Positions 1 to 12,002 of a stretch of DNA of 37,124 nucleotides are shown in pieces. The stretch comes from Clavulina sp. PMI_390 (Eukaryota > Basidiomycota > Agaricomycetes > Cantharellales > Hydnaceae). The position numbers were made by a program, and so were the translations under genes. The DNA is taken from assembly GCA_015039315.1 (NCBI GenBank), contig WIDE01000087.1, positions 1 to 37,124 on the forward strand. Reading direction: 5' to 3'. Each line of letters starts with the position of its first letter. The stretch's first letter is position 1. The notes under the pieces were generated by a model. The model saw nothing but the letters and a program-made list of their open reading frames with translations, searched no databases and was not told the DNA's origin.

Positions 1-3000
1 TGCTTTTGTTTTTCTTTTATTCCTCCTCACGCCTCAGGCTTTTTTTGCGTTGCCTGATGTCGTTGACATGTGTAGAGTAACTCAAAAAAAATCAATTGCC
101 AAATTTCGAGATATGACGACAACGATGACGAGCATAAATGCGACGCCGAGAGCTCTAAGGACGACGTAGACAATATGTGACGACCGCAAAATGCCGTTCA
201 TCAGCCCTTTGAGGGTCCCATATCACATGTGGTGGATCGCTGAATTACGCGCGAGAGAAATTTTTGCAAAACGAGAAGCTGTCCTCTCCGGGCGACTGTA
301 CGCCCGTTAAAAAGCTGTGATTATGGTTCTTACACAGCGTCAAGGATTACTCTCAGTTTTTAATTAACAATAAGCATTATTGGCGGCTTTTTGGGTGTGA
401 TAACGCTCCTAGCGATCATCCAATGGTAGTTCGGGGAGCTTTTCTCAAAAGCGCTCAGAATCGGGTGTAAAAGTAAACCAAATAAATCTATTTCTCGATG
501 AATATATTACAAGAGATGTGCTACGATTCAACCGCAGAAGGGGATGGAGGACAATCTCGTGTGGCTCCTGCGTATCACAGCTATTTGAGTCATCTCGATG
601 TATGCTGCTGAATATTTGGCGCTTTGGCAAGAAAGACTGCATATACTTGCCGGGTATTGCGTCCACCATCTCCCAATTTGTGATCCCTCTCTGTTGTGTA
701 TTCGCAGGTCAAGTCGGAGATTCACGAGCTCACTGATGCTCATGGCAGAGATGGATTGCTGCTTGTCAGAGGGCGGGTGTTCAAACGAAACACTAGATTC
801 ATTTTTTGTCGCCTTAATCGCTCACATTGGAGACGGGGTGTATGGTGTAGCAATGGTATCGGATTCCTCCTAAGTCATTAGATTGAGGTGTCCAGTTGGG
901 AGGGGGATTAGGCGACAAGTTTGATGGAGATTATTGATGGAGGGTATCCATAATGAGGTGGTCTAGGTGGGCAGACATGGGGCTTAGTTGCTGCACATCC
1001 CATAGTAGACTCGAGAAGATGAGTGAGACGATACATCAGAGGGTAGAAGATCACAAGAGTTCCTAACATGTGATAGCTCAGAGTCAGGCTGTGGTTACTT
1101 TTCGTTCATGATATCATGCTAGCTCTTAGTCTCAGACAAGGGAAGGGACAGAGCTTAGAGTTGGCGGGATATTCTGGGGGCTTTGCTCGCTATAATCGCA
1201 GAGTCCGTCCTTTTGATGGTTGTTAGATGCTCACGTGGATGTGAGGCGTCTCCAGGCTGAGCGAAATATTGCTGCGAGACTGCCGTGGTATTAAGCAACA
1301 AGGGTCACGGCTAGAGGGTCATTCCGCAGCGGCCGTGTTAATCATTGATCCTAACATAGCATAACCATGGTGCTGCGAGAAGGAAACCAATGAACGCAGA
1401 CAGTAAGTGCTAACATCGCCTATTCGACCCCCGGCGGTGATGCACCCTGCAGAGTCTCCTAAAGCGACATAGCATTTATCCCCGGGGGATGAGTTGTCAT
1501 AGAACAACTAATCGATTGTACACTTATAGACAGCGTCTGCCAACATGTCGGAAGGGTGGATGGAAGAGCAGAGAGAGTACGGCAGTTCTTAGCGGATAGC
1601 GACACAGAAACGCCCCAGAATCGTATTATCTGAGCTTAAGACTTAAGGATGAATTATCATTGAGCATCATAATGATCAAAAAATTGACGTCTCGTCTTAT
1701 GGCTGGTTTCTGAGCAGTGATAATTTATGGACAAGCCCCAGCTTGGATTAATAGTCTTAAATAACCTCAAGGAATACCGAATAAGAATCGGTCCGTGATT
1801 GTGAGGAACAAAAATATCGACTTAAGCGGGAAAAATGCAGCCTAAGCCATATGCCGTGTTACAATCGTGTCACGAATCCGGTGACGTGTGATCTCGCGAC
1901 TCAGCAAGCTCGGCAGTACGCGTCACCAACCTGTGCAAGTCGTCAGGATAAATGACAAATATCCCAGCAAAAATCCGAGCATAACATTTGCGAGGACGTG
2001 GTCTAGGGAACCCCCCGGAGCCTGCCTCTATTCCTTTGCCTTGGTCCGCTTATTGTCTCGTGAGAGAGAGGTCACAGCACGAGCTTGATAGCTTTCCCTA
2101 GGTTCCCTAAGGGGATTTTGAATCATGCTTCTCTGCGCTTACCCCCGAATGTAGGCCCTGCACGCTCCTTCGATGCTTTGACCAAGTCACACAGTCAGGA
2201 CCCTCCTACACATTTCGCCAGATTTGCCACATTCACTGTATTCGCAGTGCCATGAGCTCGCCTTGATTCACCTACAAGGCTGATCTGTACTTCTGAGCAA
2301 TCACTCCCTACCTATCTCGGCGGCACGCCTTCTAACTTCTCGTTGGGCTGATCTACGTGGTTCAGATGCTTGGCATCTCGCGCCTTTGACATGGATGCAT
2401 GAATTGCACACCAGCTCAAATGTGATAAGCCATGTAAACTCCATTGTTTGTCTTGAAATCCTCGACTATCCATCCTCGGGAACTCCCAATCTGCCTTTGT
2501 TCCCATTCCTAGACTTCAAGGAAGCCTCTTCTTGTTACGAGAAACGAGGCAGTGTGATGGCGAGCCTCGGGTTCGCCTGGCGCATTGAATCATCTGAGCT
2601 AAATTGGGCTGCCTTGAGAGCCAAGCCTTCCCAAATCTGAACAAGCGGCACCAAACCCTTATGTGGCTGCAAAGTCAATGCTTCTTCTCCCTGTCTCGAT
2701 CGGACGATCCAGACGAAAAGGCTTCGTTTGCTTAGCCTTTTTCCACGAACGCGTCCTGCCTTTCTGAAGCCCATAGCTGTGCACGCCAGCAAAATACCTC
2801 GCCTATGTGCTTGGCGGAAGTATACCTTCTCAGCGAAGCCGACACAGCATCGCCTCCGTATTTGTTCCCGCCTTTTTGTCGATTACTTGCGGCGATCCTA
2901 ACATCTTTAGGTCGCTCCTAAGGCCATCACATCATCAATGATGGCTCTCATTCTGGAAGAATCCCAAGTCTTAGATCACGAATCGGTCACTGGCACCTCG

Positions 3001-4178
3001 CACGGATGCCTCCTTATCCTAGCAACATCCTTCTCGCTTTTTTCGGAGTTCGAGGTCCATGTCTCGGCTGTATTCAAGTTCCCTCGTTCTCCCATTCAAA
3101 TGGCGCTGAAGGTTCTATTTATATATATCCAGAAAAAAGGGTGTTTGCGGAAGCCTCGCCCGCAGAGCCTGAATAGGAGATGTGGGGAACCTAGGAGGCT
3201 CCGCCAAACAATTAGTAGAAGCTTCGGACTGTCCAAAGCCACTGTCATATGGTGATGATCATTTGATACCAGTTATAGGAGGTCTGGACTGACGATTCCA
3301 TTGACTCACGTGGGGAGAATTGGCGGCTCATGAGTCTGGGTAGTCATTATTGTGCGTATAAACCCCAATTGTGTGTGCCCGGAAGCACTAATTGAGAGAA
3401 GGCGCAGTGCCCGAGAGGATTGAGGAGACTGGGAATGGAAGGATGCTGAGAAAATTGCATTGAGCTTGAGCTACTGTACAATGTAGAGAACGGGCGCTTG
3501 AGGGAATGAAATGCTACAGTCATGAATGAGAAACAACCAATTTGAAAGGGCACCGAGCGATCTGGAGACTATGATGTCAATACAAGGCATGAGAGGACGA
3601 GGCAATCGTGATGGGATAGTGCTACAGGGTGTACAAGAAAACGAACGAGATGATTGAGAAGCAGTCTAAATGGAGCGTCCATGATCGCTGATGTGGGATG
3701 TGAGTGAGGATGTGCGGGGGCCAGACTGAGAATGGGATTGTTGCAGGGTCTATAGAGTAGGGTCGATAACTGTGAGGAAGACAAAGGCGATAACTGAATA
3801 GCATGAACGGAACGTTGCGAGGACTTGCCGCCGATCGGGGCGATTGATGAGAACATTGTAAGGCAGACACCAGGGCGGAAATGGATCGCCTGATGGACTG
3901 AGTGGGATCTATGGACGGTTCGCCCGACTAGGAGGGGGAGGATGTTCGGAGTTAAGCTTCGGCGCTCTCGGCAGGCGGGTGTTGGAAAGGCAATAGACGA
4001 GATGAATCTGGCGGTACAGCCCGGAAGATCATGTGAAGCGGGCTGGGTGGGGCAAGGAATGAGTTGTGGAGAGGTATAGGGTTCATCAGCCCAGGTCCAG
4101 ACATGCCAACAGCCACTGAATGTTAGGGTTGGATGAGAAAGAAAATTCCACAACCGCTTATGGTGAGAGAAATGGTAG
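1..4178. other. Long non-coding stretch, no gene recognised
   Basis: I see no convincing coding region in these first 4.2 kb. Both strands hold only short open frames (under about 105 codons upstream of 3.5 kb) with no family motif and no good run of splice-linked frames. A 212-codon minus-strand frame at 3569-4207 overlaps the end of the F-box gene in another frame and looks like its 3' untranslated region. No terminal repeats, tRNA-like boxes or transposase/reverse-transcriptase motifs were noticed. It could be ordinary intergenic DNA or decayed mobile-element sequence; I cannot tell which by eye. Confidence 0.5.
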
Positions 4179-5663
4179 CTATTCTTCATCAGAATCAGGA
4201 AAGCCATCCCGAAACAGTAATCGGCCGGGCATCTGTCTGCTTAGAGTAAGAATTTGGGGAGGTTGAGCAGCCCTCTCTGTATCCTGGTACCAATGTAGGC
4301 ACAGCGCTGGGCGCACTGCGAGAAGACCCAGAAGAACCTGCGCTAGATCATACATATTGTCCTGCAGCTCGCTGGGTCCGCCTTGGTGCTCTGCTTGATC
4401 GTCTACCCATGTCATGCGAACAAGGCGGATGAGATTCAAGTTGCGAGGCATCGTTCGTGGGTTCGAGGCAAGGAGGAGGAGAATCTGCGTTGCGCTGGGT
4501 TCAGCCACTAGCTGGAGACTGCGCAAAGTGGAGTTGTTCCGCACGAATGCGGCCACTAGGGCAGGGATGCCAGGGATATCTAAAATGATACCGATGCTGA
4601 GATGCTGAAGCGCTGCAAATGGTGTCATGAAAGGGAATAGGTATGAATAATCCCGCAGGCCGCCATGCAGGCCCAACGAAAGGCGGTGCAGGTGGGACGC
4701 ACGGACAACGTTCAGGGGAAGGGCGCAATCCTCAAGTGCAAGGGAACGAAGATTGGCGGCAAGAATAGAAGATGAATGGGTAAAAGTGCGATCGGCGTCA
4801 TCGACGTCGCGCAGAGTGAGAGAACGAAGATTTTGGGAATGAGAGAGAATATGGGAGAGGTGCTCGCGGCGAAGGCCAGGTAGCAGAAGAGAAATTTTTC
4901 TCAGCCGCCCGACGTGTAACCCGGAAATATCGACGGCACACTCGTTTGATGCTTCGATGTGTACGTTTACAGGTGTGCACTGCAATTGAGGGCCAAATAG
5001 CCGCAAGGCCACTGAGGTCCTCGCAGGCTGCGTATCATGAAGGGTAATCGAAAGGTCTCGAAGAAGAGGCATGTAGCCATCAATAGGGAGCACGGGGGAA
5101 GCTCCGGAGGTGTTCACAAGGGTGATAGAGAGGGCCTGGCAGCGGAAGAGATGGGGTGTGACCATCTGCATGAAAAAAGCCAGCGGGCGGCTTTGGGTGC
5201 CAACGACATGAATGACGACGTCCAACTCTACCATACCTGAACGTGACAAGTAATTCGCGATCCTCTCTAACGACGAAACGCCATTAGGTGATTGGAGGAA
5301 GACGATGAATCGCCAGAGGTGGGGAGCAGCGATTGCACGCTTCCTCCACTCATGGCAAACGGCCGATATAGAGAGCAAAAAATCATCGGCAGTGTCATCA
5401 TCTAAGGCCATGCGGAGCCCCAGATCGAAAATGCGGAGGAGAACCTCTCTTGAGAGACTGACCGCTGGCCGTCGGGCATTGCGAAGACAGCGCTCGTGGA
5501 TTGAAGGAGGCGAAGTGCGAGTTGCTTGACCTGAACGCATGGTATGCCTATCTCTATGGTGACGGGGCATAGTCAAGCCCTCTTTAAAGTCCCAGCAAGA
5601 GAATGTAGAGATGGCCACCATAGTAGACGGAAGAACTTGAGTGTTAGAGCCGTGGCTATTCAT
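4179..5663 (-). CDS. F-box protein with LRR-like C-terminal region
   Basis: This is an uninterrupted minus-strand frame of about 494 codons. Near residue 70 it has an F-box-like segment: SLSREVLLRIFDLGLR, then, after an acidic insert, SAVCHEWRKRAIAAPHLWRF, the usual pattern of a Leu/Ile-rich first helix followed by the CxxW and P-x-LW signatures. The rest is Leu-rich, with repeated short L-x-x-L-x-L stretches (LRSLTLRDV, LRSLALEDC, LHRLSLGL, LQHLSIGI) as in degenerate leucine-rich repeats. Such proteins usually act as substrate receptors of SCF ubiquitin ligases by binding Skp1 through the F-box; the substrate cannot be inferred. The family is greatly expanded in mushroom-forming fungi. The start is uncertain: the first ATG is at 5663, but in-frame ATGs at 5621 and 5567 lie closer to the F-box, and an unseen upstream exon is possible. 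The C-terminus ends in acidic DSDEE. Confidence 0.8.
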   Translation of the reverse strand: MNSHGSNTQVLPSTMVAISTFSCWDFKEGLTMPRHHRDRHTMRSGQATRTSPPSIHERCLRNARRPAVSLSREVLLRIFDLGLRMALDDDTADDFLLSISAVCHEWRKRAIAAPHLWRFIVFLQSPNGVSSLERIANYLSRSGMVELDVVIHVVGTQSRPLAFFMQMVTPHLFRCQALSITLVNTSGASPVLPIDGYMPLLRDLSITLHDTQPARTSVALRLFGPQLQCTPVNVHIEASNECAVDISGLHVGRLRKISLLLPGLRREHLSHILSHSQNLRSLTLRDVDDADRTFTHSSSILAANLRSLALEDCALPLNVVRASHLHRLSLGLHGGLRDYSYLFPFMTPFAALQHLSIGIILDIPGIPALVAAFVRNNSTLRSLQLVAEPSATQILLLLASNPRTMPRNLNLIRLVRMTWVDDQAEHQGGPSELQDNMYDLAQVLLGLLAVRPALCLHWYQDTERAAQPPQILTLSRQMPGRLLFRDGFPDSDEE

Positions 5664-6729
5664 ATGCTTGTATATAAGCAATACTCACCAGCCCACAACT
5701 TGACGCCACAAAGGCAATAGGGGGTATCCGGCGGGCTCAACAAATAGAGACGGCAATTAGGCGTTTTGTGGCTGGGAGGAGGCGTGCTCTTCCATGCGCC
5801 AAGTTGGAGGTTCGGTAAGTCAATCGAGCAGAGCCTTTGAACAGCCATCGCAGAGAGCACACCAAGATAGTGGGGCTTGAGAAATTTCCGTGATGCAGGG
5901 GGCTAAGCAAACAGATAGTAAGAATTAGTGCTTTATGGGAGGAATTAGTGGCCCCAAGCGCGTCAACGTCGTCGTGGGGATTAGGCACGCCGGCAGGAAC
6001 CTGAAAAAGGTGATGCACGATGGACACGATGGGTGCGTATGAGCCAAGAATCGAGATATGCTGTGTGTGAATGTGTCCGATGCATCCGGTTCGAAGCTTA
6101 GGGTGTTGAGCGACACATCCTGTGCCCAAGTCAATCAGGGTCAGCTTGTCGGTCGTCGGGGTCCACCCCATTGGAGAATATTCATTTATGCGTCGGAGTT
6201 CACCCAAAGCAGGGAGGTGAAACAGATGGAACGAAGGTTCCGTGCGAAGGATGAGCAGAGACAAAGGCACTCTCGAGTTCAGTCATGGGCGAATGAATTT
6301 AAGTGGCAGTCCCTCGGGGGCTAATTAGGACCCTGTATAAGCCGAATGGGTCCACTAGGGGTGATAGGCCACTTACATCTAGGCATCTAGGTTAGCCATG
6401 GCCGGGTTCGTACATGCACCAATCTTCCTCCGCTTGGCGTGGTGGACTCTCAGATGTGGGACGTCAATGGTTCCCTCTCACTGTTTGAGAAGCATGTTCT
6501 TTTATCCCACCAACCCATACATCGCGAGACGGAGCATTGCAGGCACTTGAGATATGATTGAGATATGCTTTCCAGATAGATTACAGTCTCTCGCCAACAT
6601 TGTTGTCTGTGCTGAACATGAGAGGCTTCGGCTCTTTCGGAGTTTGCCGCGAATTCTCCCGAGCGGTGGCACTGTTCTGGACCCAAACTTTGTGGCGACG
6701 TGTTTTGGAAGCAGGCCAGAAAGAGGAGT
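5664..6729. other. Intergenic region between F-box and exchanger genes
   Basis: The two flanking genes are divergent, so this 1.07-kb stretch should carry both promoters. A 177-codon minus-strand frame at 5737-6270 is open but shows no family motif, no repeated pattern and no clear start context. I treat it as unsupported. A TATATA string lies on the minus strand at 5671-5676, only a few bases upstream of the F-box gene's first ATG, too close to serve as a TATA box for that ATG. Nothing else was recognised. Confidence 0.4.
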
Positions 6730-9118
6730 ATGTTTGCGGACCCAACGGACGAACCCACCCCAGAAGTGGAAGAACTCTACTCGTTGGTCCATGTTAATGC
6801 TGGACTGGTCGATTTTGCGGCTAACTTTGAGCATTGCAGATCATGGGCGTTAACGATTCTTTGCATTCTCCTTATCCTCTCGCTATGGACGTCTTACTAT
6901 GTCCAGATTAAACGCATCCGCACCGTTCATGAAACCGTGCTCTCCATCTTTGCCGGAATGTTTGTGGGGATGATTGTCTGGGCGTCCCCTGGGCATCTCA
7001 TTCGTGATATGCTTGTGCGACCCGCTCTCTCCCTGTGCTGCGCTCCCTATTCTAACAACTAATCGACATGCGCAGAAATTCAAACACACCCTTTTCTTCA
7101 ACCTCTTACTCCCTCCAATCATCCTCAACTCTGGTTATGAGCTGAAACAGGTTGCGTCATTTCCTACCCGCGCTGAACCCTGTTCGTCATGCTCACCGCC
7201 ATCGAATATTTAGGATCAATTCTTTCGCAACTTTGGTTCTATCCTGACCTTTGCTTTTGCTGGCACTTTCATCTCAGCCGTAGGCATAGGGTACGTGTTA
7301 GCATTGCATGTTCTGATCAACCTGGGTTGCTTATCTCTCTCCCTTTCCCAGCGTGCTCGTATACCTGTTCCGTTTGGTGGCTCCCTCCGCCCTCGTCCCA
7401 AGCCTCACTCTACTCGAATGTCTCATATTCGGCTCCACACTATCGGCCACGGATCCCGTTACCATTCTCGCCGTCTTCAACCAGTACAAGGTCGACCCGC
7501 ATCTCTACTCCGTCATTTTTGGCGAAAGTATTCTCAATGATGCTGTCAGTATCGTCATGTACGAGACCCTGTCCAAGTTTCACGGCATGGAGCCCCACGT
7601 AGGGTCGTTCTTCCATGGTGTTGGAATCTTCCTGTTGTCTTTCAGCATCTCCATGGCGCTTGGGGTCATGTTCGGTCTGGGGTGTTCGCTTACCCTGAAG
7701 CATTCATATCTGGCACAATTCCCTGGCATCGAATCATGCCTCGTTACCTTGGTCGCGTATACAAGCTACTTCTTCAGTAACGGCCTCCAGATGAGTGGTA
7801 TGACCAACTTCCCACTTGCCCCAAATATATCCTCACAACATCCTGTTTGTAGGCATCGTGTCCTTGCTTTTCTGTGGAATCACACTTAAGCATTACGCTT
7901 ACCACAATATGTCTCGCCGAACCCAAAGAACAACAAAATACATGTTCTCCGTCCTTGCACAACTATCTGAGAACTTTATCTTCATCTATCTCGGCCTCAA
8001 TCTATTCACACAAGATGTCCAAGTATTCAGACCAGTCCTCATCCTTGTAGCAACGGTATATTTTCCCACCTCGCCCTTTCCTCAAGCCTATTTCTCACTG
8101 GCAGTCTCTGTCAAATTAGATTGCAGTTATCGCGACTCGCTATCTTGCCGTTTTCCCATTGGCCTCGATCATCAACTTTGTCTATCGCGCTCGCGGTCAA
8201 CGCCACGAGGAGCTCCCACATTCATACCAAATGATGCTCTTCTGGGCTGGTCTTCGTGGAGCTGTCGGGGTGGCTCTGTCGAACGGCTTCCAGGGTGACA
8301 ACGCTGCGGCCTTGCGTACGACAGTTCTTGTTGTAGTGGTGCTGACTGTCATCATGTTTGGTGGAACAACTGCTCGTATGCTCGAGGTCCTCGGCATAAA
8401 AGTGGGCGTGGAGGAGGAGGGATCAAGTAGCGAAGATGAAGGAGCGCTCTTTGGTCGCCGATCAGAGCGTGAGTGGCTTGGATCGAGGACCAGTGGTGCT
8501 TGGAATGGACGACGTGACCCGTATGGGTGAGTCAGGCATACTTTTTTCATTTTACCACTAGCATGATTACTGACGAGGTTTGTGGCTCCCAGATGGGATC
8601 GAAACAACGAAGGTGATCTTCGTGGCCGCCGTACGCCGCGACCTGGGAGCGCGACCTTCTCAGCCGGCTCAGATGATTCATACTCTGACGGCGGGGAAGT
8701 TCTTCCCATGTCGTCCCCGGCGAACGAAGGACATGGCGATTCATCGCGATCGAACGGCGGCGCCGCTGCTCCCCTCGAGCGTATCTCGAGCCGGGCCTCG
8801 CTCACGAACCTCGCCGGGCAAGACTGGTCATTCAAGGCCGTCGATGAGCGCTACCTCCTCCCACTCTTCTCCAACAGCGTAGCCTCGCGATCATCGAACG
8901 CTCGTCGCGCGAGTCGTCGAGCTGCAATGGGCGCGAACGCAGATGGCGCAACGCAATCCCGAGAAGAATCCGATCTCGAGTACGACGAAGGTGGTGATGA
9001 AGACCATGGTGCTTTCCGAGGCGACTTTACCACCAGCGTGTCCAACTTCTTTGGGCGGGCTGGTACTTCCAATCCCGGTAACCCGTCAGATTCTGGTCAA
9101 AAGCCTGGGAACACTTGA
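6730..9118 (+). CDS. NHX1: Na+/H+ exchanger, endosomal/vacuolar NHE (CPA1) type
   Basis: This is a cation/proton antiporter of the NHE/Nhx1 family, which exchanges Na+ or K+ for H+ across endosomal, prevacuolar or vacuolar membranes and sets lumenal pH. Exons: 6730-6782, 6840-7014, 7076-7150, 7214-7290, 7352-7797, 7853-8055, 8120-8526 and 8593-9118, giving 653 residues. Family hallmarks read through the joins: VHETVLSIFAGMFVGM, LFFNLLLPPIILNSGYEL (amiloride-site region), ATDPVTILAVF near residue 160, GESILNDAVSIV with the membrane Asp pair near 189-190, and FWAGLRGAVGVALS. About 10-12 hydrophobic segments precede a roughly 200-residue Ser- and acid-rich cytoplasmic tail. The start at 6730 (MFADPTDEP) was chosen because it begins just before the first conserved segment; an in-frame ATG at 6700 adds ten residues. 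The gene is convergent with the downstream MFS gene. Identification is firm; the organelle is inferred from the closest family type. Confidence 0.93.
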
Positions 9119-9531
9119 GGCGCCCCCTTCAGCTATATAATATCATACGATAGTTTGTAGTATTTCCCCTCAATCGACGGACTTTCCTTTCCCTTTTGTG
9201 CAATGCTGGGATATGTATTAACTCTAGATATATACGCGCACAATTTATGGAGTAGTTTTGCCACCCCATTGATGGTACAGATTGAAACATCAGAAGCCCG
9301 TAAATTTATCCCCCTAATACCGTCGTCCATAAGCAATTCGTAAGAAGGTATTAAGTTATGTCTAATCGTCGTCGGCGAATCCGTAATCATCATAAAAGCT
9401 CCTCTGGATCTGGGTGCGAAGAAATTTGCCCTGAACAATTTGCCTCGAGATCTCATGGAAGAAAGCCCCAAGCATGTACGCGGGAGGCTCTCGTGAGTCT
9501 ACTCAACTCACGCTGCTGTGCGAGTCCAAGC
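9119..9531. other. Convergent intergenic region, shared 3' flanks
   Basis: This stretch separates the stop codons of the exchanger (+) and the MFS transporter (-). It is AT-rich just after 9119 (for example a TATATAA string near 9132) and should hold both 3' untranslated regions and polyadenylation sites. No gene was recognised; the 112-codon minus-strand frame at 9133-9471 has no supporting features. Confidence 0.5.
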
Positions 9532-12002
9532 TTATCGACCAGCCTCGCTTTCCTTTGCCTTTTGCGCAGCAGACTTGTTGCGCTCTGCCCTTTCCTGCCT
9601 CCACCGCATTCCATGTTTCCATTCGACGACCATGAGTGGGGAGAATAATATGGGGAACGCCACGAAGATGACCATGGTCCACCCGGTCCCTATAGCATTC
9701 ATGATAGGGTTCACCACTGCTGTTCCAACAGCACCAATGAGGCAGCGACACTATCAAAATATGTGCAAGTCATGATGAGCACCCAAACAATTGCGCCAAA
9801 AATATCGACCGAGCGGTGGGAAAATTTGATGTGCTTACAAGGTTATTCTGTCGATGAGGAAATTGTGGTTAGAAAAATACGAAGGGATCAGATGGGGATG
9901 AACTTACATTGGCGGTAACGCTCGCGCCTTTACCGGGATAAAGGTCTACAAGCATGACTTGATTAGTTTGCATCAAGCCTATGATCGTCCAGCCAACTAG
10001 AGGAGCGAAACCAAGAAGGAGAAACCCATCTATTGTCAGGATAATCTCGTTCAACGGCCAGACTAAGGAGGCACGTACTCAGGAACTGGAAAATGAGCGC
10101 TAGCGGGAGGGGGGCACGAGCTTGCACAATCCATCCATAAGCGATCACGCTGCCCCAGAACATAAAGGAATCTGCACTCGGAGAAAGAAGCTCAGCCAAC
10201 GCGTACAATGGATAAACCTCAGGACCTACAGATGGGCTGATTATGTAGCCTGGCTTTCTCCAGCGGGAAGTCAACTAGATCGTTCGGGTCGAGCTTCTTG
10301 CTTGCACGTGCATCAGCTTCGCGCCTCTTCTCTTCGTCAGTAAGGCCGGCTTCCAGAGAACCCTGCCTGGACCGTTCGATTCTTCGGCGCAAACGTCGGA
10401 ATTCCCAATCGAGGATGCGCCCCGAGACGGGTGTAGAAGTTAGGGCCCCAGCTCCTATCGCAAGGCTAGCGAAGCGTTTGTGAGTCAGCGAGTGTGTTAC
10501 AAAACCGAGATGGACCACAAGCAACAAATTCGTCCTCCGCTCATGAGAGAAATAGGCACATACTAGCATAAGCCGGTCTGGCTCGTTGACAATCCATATT
10601 TGTCCTCCAATACCGTGGCCAGCGTCGTCGTCTATCACATGGTGATATTAGGATAACAGAAGCCACGAGCGTCGTTTACACTTACAACAGCATAAAAGGC
10701 AGTGTAGTTGAAGGCATTATAGAAAAGAATGATGAAAGTATCTTTTTCCAAAATGTATCGTAGAGCGATGAACTAATGTTGGCAATAAATTGTTTGTGAG
10801 CAGCGAGCGAGGAGGCTTTCTGCTGAAGCGAGATCCCGCACCGGATTGATCTCTTTCTTCACCGCGGCCTCCCTGGGGCTTTTCTTCTTCAACGCGTTCA
10901 CATCGACACCCTTTCTCTTGGCCAGCTTCCGAGAAATTATGCTCCAGGCTGTGCGATTGAAGCCTCGAGCCGGGATGCTTCCGTTCCCTACAATAGAACG
11001 AAGGGTCTCGGGGAAGAATAGCGTAAAAGGGACCAAGACAGCTCCGGAGAGGATGGTAAGGAACCAGAAAATAGCCCGCCAGCCAAGGTTCTGATTCAAA
11101 AGACCTCCAAAGACGGGGCTACGGGGCAAACATCTATTAACCTGGAAGGGCGGGCCATACAAACATGATCACAAAGCTCCTCACCCGATGCATGGGCCAA
11201 GCATGGGCCCCATTTGTACCATTCCCATATACCTGCCTCTCTCTGATGGGGTTGCAACATCTCCGACCGTACCAGCACCCAGCGCAATGACAGGGGCGCT
11301 CCCTGCTGCTGAGATGCATCTCAATATCATGAGCCCAACATAGGAACTTGAAGGAATGAGAGCAAGGCCAATTTGAGCGACAGCAAAGATGCTCAGGCAA
11401 GACAAGTAAATCGGTCTTTTTGGAAATAATTTATCGTCAATAATCCTCTGGGTGGAGTGAAGGGGGAGAGCGTACCGACGACCGTAAGAGTCGGCGACAG
11501 AGCCCCATAAACTGGGGGCTAGTAGGATAGGGATCAATTAAGAATGCGAGAAAGCATATGACTCTGCTCGTTACTTACTGATGCCCTGGAACACCATGTA
11601 GATTGTCACCGTCAGACTAAGAGACCGGTGTGGTCAGAAACTCGTCGCTGCGTGATTCTGTGAAACGCACTTGATTTCTTGCGTACTACGCCCGAATGCC
11701 TTTGCCAGGCTGGGGATCGCAGGGAAATAAATATTCGCCGCGAGAGGGGAGAACATGCCTGCACATGCTGCAAGGAAGACTATCGCCCATTTCTGACGGG
11801 GCGTGAACACAGAGTAAGGCACGTCTGGTGACGAGGAAGTTTGACTAGGCTTGGCATTTGAGACGATGGTTGGTGAAGGAGAAAGCTTTTCGTCAATGTC
11901 CCGGGATTGCTCTACGGGTGTTCCGGATCCAGAGAGGTTGGACGACTTGCGGTCTGCAGGATGGTCTATTTTGGGGTCGTTATCAGCCGAAGAGAGTGCC
12001 AT
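9532..12002 (-). CDS. MFS drug:H+ antiporter, DHA1 (Qdr-like) family
   Basis: This is a 12-TM proton-coupled exporter of the fungal DHA1 group (Qdr/Flr-like), expected in the plasma membrane, exporting drugs, polyamines or similar small molecules; the substrate is unknown. Twelve exons on the minus strand: 12002-11671, 11616-11579, 11518-11476, 11415-11185, 11118-10842, 10772-10686, 10631-10564, 10465-10230, 10171-10079, 10029-9908, 9847-9839 and 9750-9532. They give 584 residues. Hallmarks: FSPLAANIYFPAIPSLA in TM1, EINLTVTIYMVFQGI in TM2, motif A as GSVADSYGRRPIY, a TM5 motif-C-like LGPCIGPVFGG, NLGWRAIFWFLTI in TM6, a charged cytoplasmic loop (RLRRRIERSR, then DFPLEKARL), and PGKGASVTANNNLCRCLIGA near the end. 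The start is the first ATG of the frame, followed by a Ser/Pro-rich cytoplasmic N-terminus. Every join keeps frame and restores family sequence, including the 9-nt eleventh exon. Confidence 0.92.
9839..9847 (-). other. 9-nt coding micro-exon in the MFS transporter
   Basis: The bases AATAACCTT (minus strand, codons N-N-L) are flanked by CGACAG upstream and GTAAGC downstream. They restore the family-conserved S-V-T-A-(S/N)-N-N-L-x-R-C stretch when joined to exons 10 and 12. The flanking introns are 60 nt (9907-9848) and 88 nt (9838-9751). All junctions are phase 0, so skipping would remove three residues without a frameshift. Confidence 0.75.

Noticed and set aside
3569..4207. 212-codon minus-strand frame
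   Set aside because: It overlaps the end of the F-box gene in a different frame, contains no motif, and lies where that gene's 3' untranslated region should be.
6074..6096. tRNA B-box-like GGTTCGAAGC
   Set aside because: No A box, acceptor stem or anticodon arm could be folded upstream; a chance match.
5737..6270. 177-codon minus-strand frame
   Set aside because: Open by length only; no domain, no signal peptide, no splice-linked extension, and it lies in a divergent promoter region.
8197..8835. 212-codon minus-strand frame inside the exchanger gene
   Set aside because: It is antisense to conserved exchanger exons and to a frame-preserving intron; a shadow of the Ser/Arg-rich tail.
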